From: Selaginella moellendorffii
Lineage: Eukaryota > Streptophyta > Lycopodiopsida > Selaginellales > Selaginellaceae
Length of the DNA: 64,000 nucleotides
Reading direction: 5' to 3'
NCBI RefSeq assembly: GCF_000143415.4
Contig: NW_003314300.1
Span: forward strand, 929,086-993,085
A program made the position numbers and the translations under genes. This document shows, in pieces, positions 1 through 11,830 of this stretch. A model generated the notes under the pieces. That model saw nothing but the letters and a program-made list of their open reading frames with translations. It was not told where the DNA came from and searched no databases. Position 1 is the first letter of the stretch. The number at the start of each line of letters is the position of its first letter.

Positions 1-1946
1 ATCTCCATGCTGCTCATCCCTCCACTGCTCGACACCGAGGGATCACTCGTCGGCGGGCCACTGTGTTCGGAGCTCCCGTGTTCTTGGCTTCCAAACACCA
101 CCTTTTGGAACCTTTTCATGTCCGAGGCGTATTGGTTGCTATTGTAGTCCGCACTCGTGAAGTTCGAGCTGTGGCCTGGCTTTACTCCTTGGTTGAGGTT
201 GGAGATATCGCTTTTTAGAGCGGGGACAACCTGAAAGAAAAATGCAAGGAGTTTAGTGGTTGCTCGAGAAAACAAAAGATGCAAACAAACCTCTGCCATC
301 CTTGGGCGTTCGCTGGCTGAGTGTCGAACGCAGGCTGCAGCTGCCTCGACCATTCGTAGCATCTCGTTCTCGTTGTAGTTTGCTAGTCTTTCGTCGACTA
401 TGCCGTCGAGGTCGCCATTCTCGATAGCCTGCATGAGGTATGGTCGAGCCTGAAACAGGCAATAAGTTTTAGCATGTCCAAGGTTGAGGTTTTGCAAAGA
501 TTCACCCATTCGACCAAGCTCTCTTTTCCCACAGGTTGCGTGGTATCTACAGGCCTCCTTCCCGTTAGAAGTTCCAATAGGACGACTCCGAAGGAGTACA
601 CGTCTGACTTCTCCGTCAGTTTTCCTGTGGAGGCGTACTCAGGCGCAAGGTACCTGGAAGTTTGAAAAATTCATATGGGAAACTGATATATTTGGTTGGT
701 AATGTCCTTACCCGAAGGTTCCCATAACTCGAGTAGTGACGTGTGTGTAAGTGTCAGAAGCGAGCTTCGCAAGCCCAAAGTCAGAGACCTGTAATGGACA
801 AGCGTTACAATTGAAAGCAAGTGAGCAAATATGTAACAACAAACCTGAGCGTCAAAATTATTATCCAAAAGAATGTTAGACGACTTTATGTCCCGATGAA
901 TGATTCGAGGATGGCCTGCAAGAACGAATGACTTTTAGATTAAGTTCCAACGGAGAGATAGAAATCTTACAGTCTTCATGAAGATATGCTAGTCCACGAG
1001 CAGAACCAGAAGCTATTTTCAATCTCGTTGGCCAATCCATCACGGGTCTACCTTTACCTGAAAAAAACAAGAGAGAAAACGAGACTGAGAACAAGGAAAA
1101 ACACGGACAAAAACTTGTACCGTGCAGGTGATGCTCCAGCGTTCCATTTGGCACGAAATCGTAAACCAGCAACCTCTGAGCATCCGCAATGCAGTATCCA
1201 ACCAGCGAAACCAGATGCCTGTGATGAACTCTGCTGATAATCTCAACCTCAGCTCGAAACTCACGCTCTCCTTGCCTGCTTCCAACTCTAAGCTGCTTCA
1301 CAGCTACAACTTGACCACCATGGAGAAATCCCTTGTATACACATCCAAACCCACCCTCGCCGAGAAGATTGGCCCTGGAGAATCCAGCAGTCGCTGCCTC
1401 AAGTTCCTCGTAAGTGAACAACGACCTGGAGCTACCCATGCTCGGGCTCATACCGGGCGGTGGTGGTTGCCCCCAGGAATCCTGTCTTCCCGAACTACTG
1501 TAGTGCGGTGGTGGCGGAGGAGGCTTGTGGTCATTGTGGTGGCGGAGGAGGCTTGTGGACCAAAGATGAAGAAAAGCACGCAAGCAAAAGAGAGAGGAAG
1601 AAACTTTACCAGCTTTGCATTGCCCTGATCCATACTCGTGGTCATGTCGTCTATACATCCTCTTGGACTTCCTTCGGAGGCAGTAAACCACCAGCGCGAG
1701 CACGATCAAGATCAAAATCCCGGCCGCGGCAATCCCCACAATCGCGCCAGCGGTAATCGAGCTACTGCCGCCGCCGCTGCTGTCGCTAGTGGGAGGAGGA
1801 GGAGCTCCACCGCCGGATGATCCATCGGCTCCGCCAGCGTCAGGGGGAGGAGCAGGTGGTCCATCGGCTCGGCCAGCGTCAGGGGGAGCTGGAGGTGATC
1901 CATCGGCTCCGCCAGCGTCAGGGGGAGGAAGAGGTGATCCATCCAT
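1..1946 (-). CDS. PERK-type receptor-like kinase, copy 1 (3' end beyond the window)
   Basis: Proline-rich extensin-like receptor kinase, a plasma-membrane kinase proposed to sense the cell wall. Chosen start is ATG 1944-1946, matching the start of copy 2. The order is a short Pro/Gly/Asp-rich outer region, a TM helix ([20 protein letters not shown]), a basic stop-transfer (CLRRKSKR), a Pro-rich juxtamembrane stretch, then the kinase with [11 protein letters not shown] and VAVKQL; HRD, DFG and the C-lobe follow in later exons, and the last exon is cut by position 1. Unlike copies 2 and 3, intron 1 is not separate: a deletion removed its 3' part and acceptor together with the start of exon 2. 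The rest of the intron reads through in frame, so 1121-1946 is one open exon. No other break was seen in the exons checked. Product identity is clear; whether it is expressed is unknown. Confidence 0.85.
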
Positions 1947-2640
1947 TGATGTGGTTGCTGTCGCTGTTCTTTGCGACCTAAAAATAGCCTGTTCTTTAGA
2001 ATAAAGGCATGGTAGCGAAGGATAGTCTCCTTGAAATTTTCGTCGCGATATTTCGGTCACAGAACGATCGATCGATCGATCATCGCCCTACCTCTAGTCG
2101 CCTCTAGCCGTAGTGGCGACGAAGAGCTCCTCGGTCAGCACACGGCAGAATTGACTCCTTGTCAGATTGCCTGGGAAGCCATAATGCCGGGACCAAACCA
2201 TGTCACGTCAGGACCAAAAACAAAATTTCTTACAAGCGCCATAGCAAGGCGGTACGGTGGCATTCTTGCACGTTGTACGAAGAGTTTGGGCCACAGTGGC
2301 CAAGGCCGTCACCATTTCGATTCCCATTATCAAACGGTGCTTGACTCATGTGTGCTTGACTCATGTGCTTGACTCAAACGAAGAATGAACACAAACGTCG
2401 CAAGCGCGTGCGGAGAGGAGCGGAGATTTTTTATTCGGCATTGACTTTCTTCGAAATAAAAAGAAAAACAAGAAAAAAACCACGTCGATCATTCCATGAA
2501 TTTGTCTTTGTTCGTAATCTTCTTAGCATGGTCTAGGGGAGTTTCTGGCCCGTGGAGGAAAAACGCGTAGGCTACAGGCTTTCACGCAAAATTTAGAGAA
2601 AACAAAGCAAGAATCTTACATTTTCCAATGGCACCACGTT
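1947..2640. promoter_or_regulatory. PERK copy 1 upstream region
   Basis: This non-coding stretch is the reverse complement, with small changes, of the sequence upstream of PERK copy 2 (43.4-44.17 kb), and in its proximal part of copy 3 (54.3-54.56 kb). All three share a block with tandem GATC units beside TTCTGTGACCGAAATATCGC (read on the gene strand) roughly 60-130 bp before the start codon. Conservation beyond the coding region shows that the promoter was duplicated with the gene. No TATA box was assigned. Confidence 0.5.
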
Positions 2641-3500
2641 GAGCTGTTCTTCTTCTGTGAGTTTCGAGATTGGACGTAGTATTTCAAGCGACTTTCGTAA
2701 CTTCAGCTCGTTTCGCTATCGCAGACTCTGAAAGGAATATAGAATATAAATAAGAAGAGTGCTCTTTGCATGCTTCTCCGAGAATCCTATTGGTGCATCG
2801 TTTATTTGTGGCTCCACATACCAGACATCGCAAACGACTACCCAGGACGACATCAGCTTCAGCTAAACGAAAAAAAAAACTGAAAGTCAATCGAGATGAA
2901 AAGTATAAACTTAGCGTGGACAATTATCTTGTTTTACTTTCAGAGAAACGGGGCAGACAGTGAAATCCAGTTCGAATACAATCTGCAAAATCGAGCGCAA
3001 GGAAATAAGAACTGCCTGGAGAAATCATGAACCTGCTTGAACATCACAATGTCCTCCTTGTTCACGCAAGTCCCCTCTGCAAAAATGAGCAAAATAGTGC
3101 TTTCCAGAACGCTTGCGTCCCTCCTGAAGCTTGGTTTTACTTTCCAGCTTGCTTTTCGTCTCAACTCCATTGCTATGCACAGCAATCCCCTGCGGATGAT
3201 CGATCGCAGCCTTCCACTGCTTTTCTCGATCAAGAAGTTTGGATCACATTGTCGCGCTGTCACATAAACCTGAGTTTATGTACCTGGAAAACACTCAAAA
3301 GAAAAGATTTATAGAAGACGATGAGCTCACCATCCCAAGGCGGATACGTTTGCATGATCATAGCAAAGGGAGTCATCCGTGAAGAGTGTTCTAAAAACTT
3401 TTATCATTGTGGAACCACATCAAATGTTCTGCATTAACGAAACTTTGCCAGCCTGAGAGTGCTCAGAGATTTCTGAGTTGGTTTTCCGCCAAACAAGCGC
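2640..3500 (-). pseudogene. GPAT9-like acyltransferase 3'-half remnant, copy 1
   Basis: On the minus strand this carries exons resembling the C-terminal half of plant glycerol-3-phosphate acyltransferase 9, the ER enzyme that starts glycerolipid synthesis. Recognisable pieces in order are FAMIMQK-like, LLIFAEGTCVNKED.VMFK (family: FPEGTCVNN..VMFK), FELDFTVCP, and SWVVVCD.WYVEP split by intron-like sequence. The N-terminal half, with the NHxxxxD catalytic motif, is missing from the flanks, and the proline of FPEGT is alanine. Stops and frame changes separate the pieces. The same fragment lies beside the other EDK-family genes at 11.8, 42.6, 47.8 and 52.7 kb. Family identification rests on remembered motifs. 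Confidence 0.65.
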
Positions 3501-3661
3501 TACAGTTGCCCTGAGTGGGCAAGTGCCAGGTGAGAATATCTCACACGGCATTCGATTGAGAATCCCTCGCTGGGACGTAAAGCTGCAGCATTGAAGGGAG
3601 TTCAGTTCCCCTCGATTACAGACTCAGGCGAAACACCACCTCCGCAAAAGGAGTTCAGATT

Positions 3662-4759
3662 TTGTGCCTAAAAAAGAAATTGCCCTTGCCACGTATAAAA
3701 CGTACCAACCCTGAAAGGAACCCTATGGCAAAGAACCCTATGGCAAAGAGGAAGAGGAAAGAGTCTGAAAGGAACCCTATGGCAAAGAGGAAGAGGAAAG
3801 AGTCTGAAAGGAACCCTATGGCAAAGAGGAAGAGGAAAGAGTCTGAAAGGAACCCTATGAAAGAGTCAGACGAGGGCAAGGAAGTGGGAACTTCTCGGGC
3901 TGACAGGAAAGTGGGATCTTCTCGGGCTCACAGGGAAGTGGGATATTCTTGGGTCGACAGGGAATTGGGTTTCTTTAAATTCGAGATCACGCAAGTTAGG
4001 TCCTTCGAGGAATTCTTTGGTGAACCACCATGCACTGTCTTTGCAGAGGAAGTTCAAGAGTTTTTAGATCTGGATCTTATAGACGTTTACTTGAGCTCAT
4101 CTAGTGCAGAGATCTCATTTAGGTCTCGTGTTGTAGAATTACTTGTGAAGGACATCATCTCTGCCAATAGAGCTCACCGGAGACGTGAGTCTTGTGCCAT
4201 CGATGTGGGTAAGAGGTTGTTGGAGTTCTTAGATTATGACAGGAATGGCTCCTCTATAAGGACTAGGGTCACCATTCCACTGCAGATGTTAGACGGCCAA
4301 AAGGAAGTAAGTTCAGATTTGTGTGTGGAAGATGAAGTGACCATGGTAAAGATCATGGTAGCTACTGAAGACAAAACCTCTGATGAAGACATAACCTCTG
4401 ATCATCTTCAAGATAATCCTGAAGCTCAACTCATGGCAGAATCCATAGCTGCAATGCAAGATAATGAAAGGCTACATGAGCTCTATGACCTATGTGTACC
4501 ACTGGAAGATATTGTATTTCCTGGAATCGTTTTTGTGGGAACTCTTCCTTGGTTTTATCTCATCAGCATGAGAAAAACTTTGGCTGATTGCGTCAAAGAA
4601 GGTAAAAGGCCTACATTTATCACTAAGGTGAAGAAATTCCGTTCCAAAAAGTTTCTCTGTGCCGACCCTTCAGATGCATTGTTTCTTAAGGATTCTAGAC
4701 GTTTCATCATACAATCCCTTATTTCTTTTAAAAAGTTTCTTGGACAATATAAAATATAA
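3662..4759 (+). CDS. Putative nuclear PD-(D/E)XK-like protein (EDK family), copy A
   Basis: Single-exon 365-residue protein, the most intact member of a family repeated through this window. Residues 1-70 are basic and hold three tandem 13-residue repeats with KRKRK, a likely nuclear localisation signal. Residues 71-105 are a degenerate repeated linker. From about 105 there is a conserved domain: FKFEITQVRSFEEFFG, FRSRVVELLVKDII, then D219, a strand ending E236-D237-K238, and a helix starting PEAQLMAE (253-260), followed by FPGIVFVGT.PWFY. The order Asp, strand, E-x-K, helix with Gln is what a PD-(D/E)XK nuclease core looks like; this is inference, not shown. I know of no assigned function. 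A gypsy element begins 60 bp after the stop. The start codon is the first ATG of the frame; an internal Met at 22 or 27 is also possible. Confidence 0.7.
   Translation: MCLKKKLPLPRIKRTNPERNPMAKNPMAKRKRKESERNPMAKRKRKESERNPMAKRKRKESERNPMKESDEGKEVGTSRADRKVGSSRAHREVGYSWVDRELGFFKFEITQVRSFEEFFGEPPCTVFAEEVQEFLDLDLIDVYLSSSSAEISFRSRVVELLVKDIISANRAHRRRESCAIDVGKRLLEFLDYDRNGSSIRTRVTIPLQMLDGQKEVSSDLCVEDEVTMVKIMVATEDKTSDEDITSDHLQDNPEAQLMAESIAAMQDNERLHELYDLCVPLEDIVFPGIVFVGTLPWFYLISMRKTLADCVKEGKRPTFITKVKKFRSKKFLCADPSDALFLKDSRRFIIQSLISFKKFLGQYKI
3740..3856 (+). repeat. 39-bp tandem repeat x3 encoding MAKRKRKESERNP
   Basis: Three perfect or near-perfect 39-bp units start at 3740, 3779 and 3818. Each adds another KRKRK cluster to copy A without breaking the frame. 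Copies G and H carry fewer units at the same place, so the array length varies among paralogs. Confidence 0.9.
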
Positions 4760-4819
4760 ATTTTTAATAATATTTTTTATTTTAATATTTTTTATTTATT
4801 AATTTAATTAATCAGATGG

Positions 4820-4994
4820 TGTGAGAGCCAAGTGTATGGCTACGATGCCGTATACTAATATTAGCGTAGTGGGATTTTGGTAGCCATCGGATTGCTTTTA
4901 ATCCGGACCACTTACTCCTGTATATAAGCTATGGTTTTTGGGATAATTGATATGCACATTTCTGTATTCCCTTTCCATATTCCATGCACTCACA
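4820..4994 (+). repeat. 5' LTR of element 1
   Basis: 175 bp, TG...CA ends. It contains a TATA-like GTATATAAGC. Its partner is at 9623-9797. Just downstream, TTGGTGGAGGTGAGGGGCAC is shared exactly with element 2 and is the candidate primer-binding site; it does not look like the usual initiator-Met site. Confidence 0.92.
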
Positions 4995-5205
4995 TTGGTG
5001 GAGGTGAGGGGCACTTTTGATTGTCCCTGGGGAGTGCTTGGATTTGGGATTTTGGTTTGGATCTAGCTTTTGCATCGTCTAGATCTAGCTTTTTCCATTT
5101 CTTCAGGATTTTGGTTTAGATCTAGCTTTTTGCATTGTCTAAATCTACCATTTCCTTCCAGCTTTTTGTCATTTATCTTCTTTTGCTCTTTCTTTGTTCG
5201 TCTTC

Positions 5206-6149
5206 ATGGCAGATCAGCAATCTCCTCCTTTGACTTTAGAGCAGCAGTTGGTACAATTGCTTGATGCTAATTGAAAAACCAAACTCAGTTGATGGTGGCG
5301 TTCACGGCACGTGGTACAACTCCTCCTACTCTTGGTGCCAATCTTTGCGTTCGGCTAGAGTTCTTTCGTGGGAATCTTGGGGATGATGTGTACCATTAGT
5401 TCGATCACTTCATGGTGATTGCCACATATCATTCTTGGGATGATGCTCGACGTTTGCGTAAGTTTCCCACGTGTCTTCAAGGGACAGCATTGCAGTGGTA
5501 CAATGGTTTGAGCGCAACCACTTGTGGGGATTGGAGTGTTCTCCCGGACGTCTTCAAACGTGCCTTCGGACATGCCAACGACTATGACGATGCCTTCCAA
5601 CAATTGCATTGTTTTTGCCAAGGGCCATTTGAGTTGGTGATGCAATTTGGTGTTCGTTTCTGAAGTCTTTTGCTTCGTGTGGAGCCAAATATGTCGAAAC
5701 GGATCAAGCTAGGAATGTTGTGACCAGCACTTCGTCAAAATCTTGTTGGACTTGTGCATGCACTTGCTCCTGCCACCCTTGATGATGCTCTTTGCTTGGC
5801 ATAACGTTATGAGACATCACCTCTTCCACTTCTCGCTGCACGTCCTTTAGCTCCACTTTTTGTGAGTGATGGTCATGTTCCAATGGAGGTTGATGCTACT
5901 GCTGCTCGAGTCCAAGGCCAAGGGCGAGGATGTGGTCGTGGCCGTGATGTTCGCTGCTGGGCATGTGATGAAGTTGGTCATACTTATCGGCGTTGTCGGC
6001 ATTTTCCGGATTGGCAACCTCCATTTCCTGGGTGGAGACCTTGGCGTCAGCAACGTCCCGTTGGTGCTGCTGCAGTGGAAGGTTTGGACACCGAGATGCA
6101 TCCGGGAAACGAGGAGTCACGTGAGTAACAGAGGGACCTTGCGCAAATA
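5206..6149 (+). pseudogene. gag of element 1 (broken)
   Basis: Gag polyprotein remnant that would form the virus-like particle. It starts at ATG 5206 and stops after 22 codons. It then continues with in-frame stops near 5398, 5662, 5721 and 5802. The retrotransposon capsid signature W.ALQWYNGL.....DW is visible, as is a zinc knuckle CWACDEVGHTYRRC (C-x2-C-x4-H-x4-C) near 5960. Confidence 0.8.
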
Positions 6150-6154
6150 AATCA

Positions 6155-9100
6155 GTGACCCGTCCATCTTTCTTTCAGGAGTATCATCAAGGGGTTCACT
6201 CGGCACTAGTTCATCCAGTGTTTACTTTCCAAGCTCATCTTTATAACAAGAGGTCTCCTATTATTCTCTTTGTGTTAGTTGATACAGGTTTGAGTTTATC
6301 TTCTATTGCTCGACCTGTTGCCACACGTTGTCGTCTACACTTGCGTCGTGCAGCGGAACCAGTTTTCATTCTTTATGGCAATGGCCGTACACATATATGT
6401 GCACGGGATGAGGTAGACCTGGTTGTCACGTGTGGGTGATCTCGAGCTTGAATTGCAGTTGTTGCGGGTGGTGCCAAGTCAAGCTTTTGACCTCATTCTT
6501 GGTATGGATTGGTTGCAGCGCAATCATGCCAAATGTGACTTTGAGGCTTCTTCCCCTTATCTCATACTTTCTTATGTTTCATCCATTCCTCTCACTTTTG
6601 TACCTCTTCGTCCCTCTACTTCTACCTCTGCTTCCATTACTTTTGTTCCCCCACTTTTTCCTCTTGTGTTTCCATCTTATTCTGCTCTTCCCTTTTCCGA
6701 TCCCTCCGACGATCTTTGTGTTGCAGTAGTTGACCGGCTCATGAAGGAATATTCTGATCTCTTTGACTTTGACCTATCGTCTGGAGCCAAGATTGCCACA
6801 CATCATCTGATTCCAACTGGGGATGCTCATCCAATCAAGGTTCTTGTTCGTCGTCGGTCACCAAAGGAGATCAAGATTTTACTTGCAAATGTCAAGGAGA
6901 TGTTGGAGAAGGGTGTTATTCGAAAGTCGCAGAGTCCTTGGGCATGTGAACCTCATCTTGTGACAAAGCATGATGGGTGTATTTGTTTCTGCATCAACTA
7001 TCGTCCGTTAAACGACGTAACGATCCCAGATGTGTACCCTCTTCCTCACACTGCTGATCTCTTGGATCGTCTGGGGCGAAGTCGTTGGTTCACCAAGTTA
7101 GATCTTGTTTCTGGGTACTGACAAGTACCGATGGTCGAAGAAGATATTCCTAAGACTGCTTTTAGTACACCATTTGGTTTGTACGAGTTCTTGGTCATGC
7201 CATTTGGTTTGAACAATGCTCTAGCAACTTTTCAACAGATGATGGACGAGGTTCTTTACGATATGCTAGAGGTGACTGCTGACTTCATTGATGATGTCTT
7301 GATCCACTCGGAGGGGATGTGGGAGGAGCACATTCGTGATGTTTGTAAAGTGTTGAATCGGCTACGTGACGTTAGTTTAAAGTTGAAGCGGTCGAAGTGT
7401 GTGTTTGGATCCAAGGACACAACTTATTTTGGGTATCATATCTCTCGTGAGAATTTGCAAGTTGATCCTGACAAACTTGTGGCTGTTCTAAAGTTCCCTA
7501 CTCTGAAGTGTGTGAATAATGTGCAGCGCTTCTTGGGCAAGGTGCAGTATCTTGAGCGTTTTGTGGATCATCTTTCTGATCGCACTGTACTATTGCGAGC
7601 GTTGCTGAAGTCATCAACGTCATCTTTCATCTGGCCTCCGGATTGTGAGCGAACGTTCGGGGATCTCAAAGAGTTATTGACAACTCCTCCGGTTTTGGCA
7701 TATCCTGACTACACTCGACCTTTTATTTTGCGCGTGGATGCTTCTGACATTAGTCTTAGAGGTGTGTTAATGCAAAAGAGCTCGAGTGTGCTTGGTCAGC
7801 GCCATCCCATTGCATATATAAGCCATACATTACAACCAGCGGAGATGAACTACTCCACGACAGAGAAGGAGTGTTTAGTAGCAGTCTGGGGTTTCGAGAA
7901 ACTTCATGTATATCTACATGGTTCTTGGACGTTACTTGAAGGTGACCATACTGCTATTACTTCATTATTAAAGCGAAAGAACCTAGTTGGTCGTACTGCT
8001 CGGTGGGCTTTGAAGCTTCAGATATATGATTTTGATGTTGTTCATCGCCTAGGGAGTTCTATAACTGATACTGATGCCCTTTCTCGAGCTCCTCTTTCTT
8101 CTTCACTCTCTTCTCATGTTTCTGACGAGCTTGTTGTTCCAGCATCTGTGGATTTTTTAGACAAGGATTCTGTACCGTCAGCAGTTGTTGTACTTGACGT
8201 TCAGTGTTCACAAGGTGCAAAGCAAGATCTACCTTCGCTTGATGAGGTTCGCATGGCTCAAAAGATTGAGCCATGGATTCGAAGGCTTCGAGATGGGTTT
8301 GAGAATCCTACATCACTTGCTGATGACTTGCCTTTCCGGCATTTACATTCTCAATATTGTCTTGAAGATGGCCTTCTTTATTTTGTGGGGATAGATCCTG
8401 ATGATCATTTACGGCTAGTGGTGCCTTCTATCTTTATTCCGCGATTTTTCCATGCCTACCATGATTCTCCTATTCTAGGTGGGCATATGGGACATTGTTG
8501 TTTATAATTGAAAAGCTACGCAGGTCTTTCTATTGGCTGGAGATGCGATGTAATATTATCTGGTATGTGCGTAATTGCGTTTGGTGCCAAGCTCGTAATA
8601 CTCCCCCTTGGGCTACGGAAGGACGATTGGAGTCAATTGCAGTTTCCATCCGTTTGAGTTGGTGGCGTTTGATCTTATGGGACCTTTTCCACGGTCGACT
8701 GCTGGCAATGAGTATGTTATTATTACTTCTGACTATTTGACTTGTTGGGTGGAAGTTGGTGCTCTTGCTAGCGCCTTTGCAACTGCTGTTGAATACTTCC
8801 TCCTCAATCGAGTGGTGTTTCAGCATTCTTGTCCAGAGCGGATTCTTTCGGATAATGGTCCCGCACTTATGGTTAAGGCATTTCATGTTTTGACGTCTCG
8901 GTTGAGGATTCACCACACTTTCATGAGTGCTTATCATCCACAATTAGATGGTTTGGTGGAATGGCTCGTTTGGACGTTCAAGGGGATGTTTGCGAAGTAT
9001 GTGAACTTTCAGCATTCGGATTGGGATGGTTATTTGCCGTCTCTTTGGCATGCATATATCACTGGGGTGCAAAGTTCTATTGGTGCTTCACCATATAAAC

Positions 9101-9590
9101 TCCTATATGGTCATGATCCAATATTACCAACGGAGCTAGGTTTACCTTCGCGATTGCCACAAACTACGGATGCTAGGTCATGGGATCAATATTTGACAAG
9201 CATTCTTCCACTTGTCCGAGCGGAGTTTGCCGAACACTTCGCGTACAAGTGGGATAACAACGGTGTTACAACTCCCATCATCACCCACCTGCAAAGTACA
9301 AAGTGGATGATTTGGTGTTAGTCCATTTTCCCCATCTTACGGTACGTGGTTTATCTAAGGGTCTCTTTGCACAGTGGAAAGGACCGTATCAGGTGTTGCA
9401 GCAAGTTGGACCACAAGTTTATGAGGTTCGGCATGATGTCTAGCAGGCCGATCCTCCAGAGATTGTGTATGTGCAGCGGTTGAAACGCTTCATACAAAGG
9501 GATCAGGAGTGGTTAATACCATCTACAGATCCACCGATGCCTCCTCCTGATGTTCCTCCAGATCCCGGCCCGTCTACAAGAGAACCCTGA
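6155..9590 (+). pseudogene. pol of element 1 (protease, RT, RNase H, integrase; broken)
   Basis: Pol remnant in several open pieces (6155-6439, 6423-7121, 7131-8507, 8608-9321). The protease has the active-site motif VDTG. The RT has YPLPHTADLLDRLG and FIDDVLIH (the catalytic Asp pair). The RNase H begins FILRVDASD, and the integrase has the H2C2 finger and a GPY/F-type C-terminal module without a chromodomain. Breaks include a frameshift near 6430, a TGA at about 7120 and a frameshift near 8507-8520. The last codons end at 9590, just before the polypurine tract. Confidence 0.88.
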
Positions 9591-9622
9591 TGGTCTTCCA
9601 TTATTCCGAGAGGAGGGGATGA

Positions 9623-9797
9623 TGTGAGGGCCAAGTGTACAGCTACGATGCCATATACTAATATTAGCGTAGTGGGATTTTGGTAGCCATCAGATTGGTT
9701 TCAATCCGGACCACTCGCTCCTATATATAAGCTAGGGTTTTTGGGCTAATTAATATGCACATTTTTGTATTCCCTTTCCATATTCCATGCACTCACA
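9623..9797 (+). repeat. 3' LTR of element 1
   Basis: 175 bp, matching 4820-4994. It holds a TATA-like TATATATAAG followed by CTAGGGTTTT, a reverse telo-box (AAACCCTA). Confidence 0.92.
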
Positions 9798-11830
9798 ATG
9801 GAAGTTTATTATTATAAATATGTTTATAATTTTTATGTGTTGTATGTAGCAATGCTTGGTTTGCTTAATAGTAATGTTATACTTACTTATTAATCCAATT
9901 GATCAAATAAAAGTTTATAATTTATAAACACAAGATTAATCTTATTGCAAGATGGTAGAATAAAAAGAATATACTAGAAAGTGTTTAAGCAAGTTTATAA
10001 TTTATAAACATATTTATAAATTATAAATAAAAAATTAATCTAAATGAATAACAACTGTTAGATGGTAGAATATTTTTAGGTATATCAATTACCTTGCTTA
10101 AGCAAACCAAAAATAAATAAATCCCATTTGATGGTAGAATAAACTAGAATATACTAAGAAATCTTTGAGAAAATATATAAATTATAAACATATTTTATGT
10201 ATATCCACTCACTCCCCTTACAGATTTGCTTAAGCAAACAAAAAATGTTGGCAATAATTAGTATGTGGAAACTATAGTTAGTTTAACTAATAAATACTTT
10301 TTATACCTGGCACTAAAGAGAGATGAGTTGCCCAGCTTTTTAGGCCATTAAATCCAAATGATTACTCTGATTTCTTGAACTATGCCTTATTGAAATATTT
10401 TGATAAGGTTTTGTTTTGGCCAATGATTGTTGTATTATGAGAAATTTAACATATGTGACATGCAGATTTGGAAAGAATCACAATGGCACTTTTTGCTTCC
10501 TCAATCTTAATTCCACTCCCACTAAACAGGGCCACTCCCTTAATTCTTGATGGCTTGGAGTGAAGGTTAAAGTTCTTGATTTAGGCATGGGGATTCATGC
10601 AAGATTGATGGTGCTCCATGGATTTGCACACAAAGTTGTGAATTAAAATTTAAATTTGACCATACAAAAATGCATTAAGGAACAGGCTTGTGAAGAGTGC
10701 TAAACAAAGTTAGTGATCAGATTCCAAAGGTCTCCATATGAACTTAAGGTCAATGTTTGAACTAGGAATTTCTTGGTAGTGGGACAGTAAACAAGATTGT
10801 TAGCTCTAGCTAAAATATTTTCCAGTCTTAAGTGAGCTGGGCATGTTGCTATTACACTTGCTTTTGCCATTTGCCTCCATGAATAACCACACCATGTTTT
10901 CTACTTGCTGCCTCAGGTTGAGCTGCTATGACACAGGTTCTTAAGCTTAATATCAGCACTTCATGGCAAGAGAAAGAGTCCCAAGCATATATATGCTTTC
11001 AACTCTTGACTAAACTCATAGTCTATAATTTATTTGCTCCAGCTCGAACTTAGTATCCAATTTGTAATTTATCAGAATGTGAACATATAATTGATTGTAA
11101 AAGTCATTAGATCATTCATAGTCATCTTACAGCTTTGATTTGGAAGGATATTGGGGCAAAGCAAGCTGCTTGGTATGGACAATAGTGAGGTGTTGCAAAT
11201 GGTGACAATCTAAGTTGTGAGGATATCATGATGTGTTTTATAGTTTTAAAGGCATTTCCTCTAAACTTAATACTTGCTATATGCAGATCCTGAACATCAC
11301 AATTAGTGCTAGAAAAGTTGCGTGGATTTGGATGCTACCCTCAAAGTGGACCTTGAGCTTCAAGGCCTTGAGCCACTGAACAAAGGACAGAGCTAAACAC
11401 TTAAGCATATAGCGAAAGAGTAAAGGAATTGGAACACACAAAACATAATCAAATGGAGTCTAGTGTTATTTCAGTATATTAGTGGATTAATGCAAATATA
11501 TAAATACTCCACAAAATAGCATAGTATGGATATTAAACTTAAACCCAAGACAAATGTAAAACAAAGACATGTATACAAGTGAAAGTTAAACTATATTTTA
11601 GATTAGTTGGCCATACTTGACTTACACACTATCCCTATTATATGGGACAATCATAAAACTTATTAACTATGAAATGATGTTAGATTGTGAATTTAGATGC
11701 AGAAACAACATGTCAAACATAAATCTCTAAGACCAAAAGTAGAGCCAAAAGTATGCCATAAAGTCAAGAGCAAAAGTGGAAATCCTAATGAAGTAGGAAC
11801 AAGTATGAAGAGATCAATGAATGATCACTT
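9798..11830 (-). repeat. Unclassified repeat R, inverted copy
   Basis: AT-rich, no credible gene. From about 10230 it is the reverse complement of 48620-51140 at high similarity, and also matches 18420-19540 and, more distantly, 32140-32720. Its first 400 bp (AT-rich, many TATAAA stretches) match the flank at 51240-51400. No coding domain, LTR or clear terminal repeat was seen, so it is described as a segmental or interspersed repeat. Confidence 0.7.

Larger units (their letters stand above)
4820..9797 (+). mobile_element. Ty3/gypsy LTR retrotransposon, element 1 (4978 bp, degenerate)
   Basis: It is bounded by two 175-bp direct repeats that begin TGTGAG and end CACTCACA, flanked by a 4-bp target duplication ATGG (4816-4819 and 9798-9801). 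Internal order is gag, protease, reverse transcriptase, RNase H, integrase, which is the Ty3/gypsy order. The polypurine tract GAGAGGAGGGGATGA directly precedes the 3' LTR. By hand count the LTRs differ at about 14 of 175 sites, older than element 2. The reading frame is broken by several stops, so it is not autonomous now. Confidence 0.92.

Noticed and set aside
3027-3314. Plus-strand frames such as MNLLEHHNVL and MNITMSSLFT repeated at five loci
   Set aside because: They recur because the DNA is duplicated; the opposite strand carries the GPAT9-like motifs, so these are antisense shadows.
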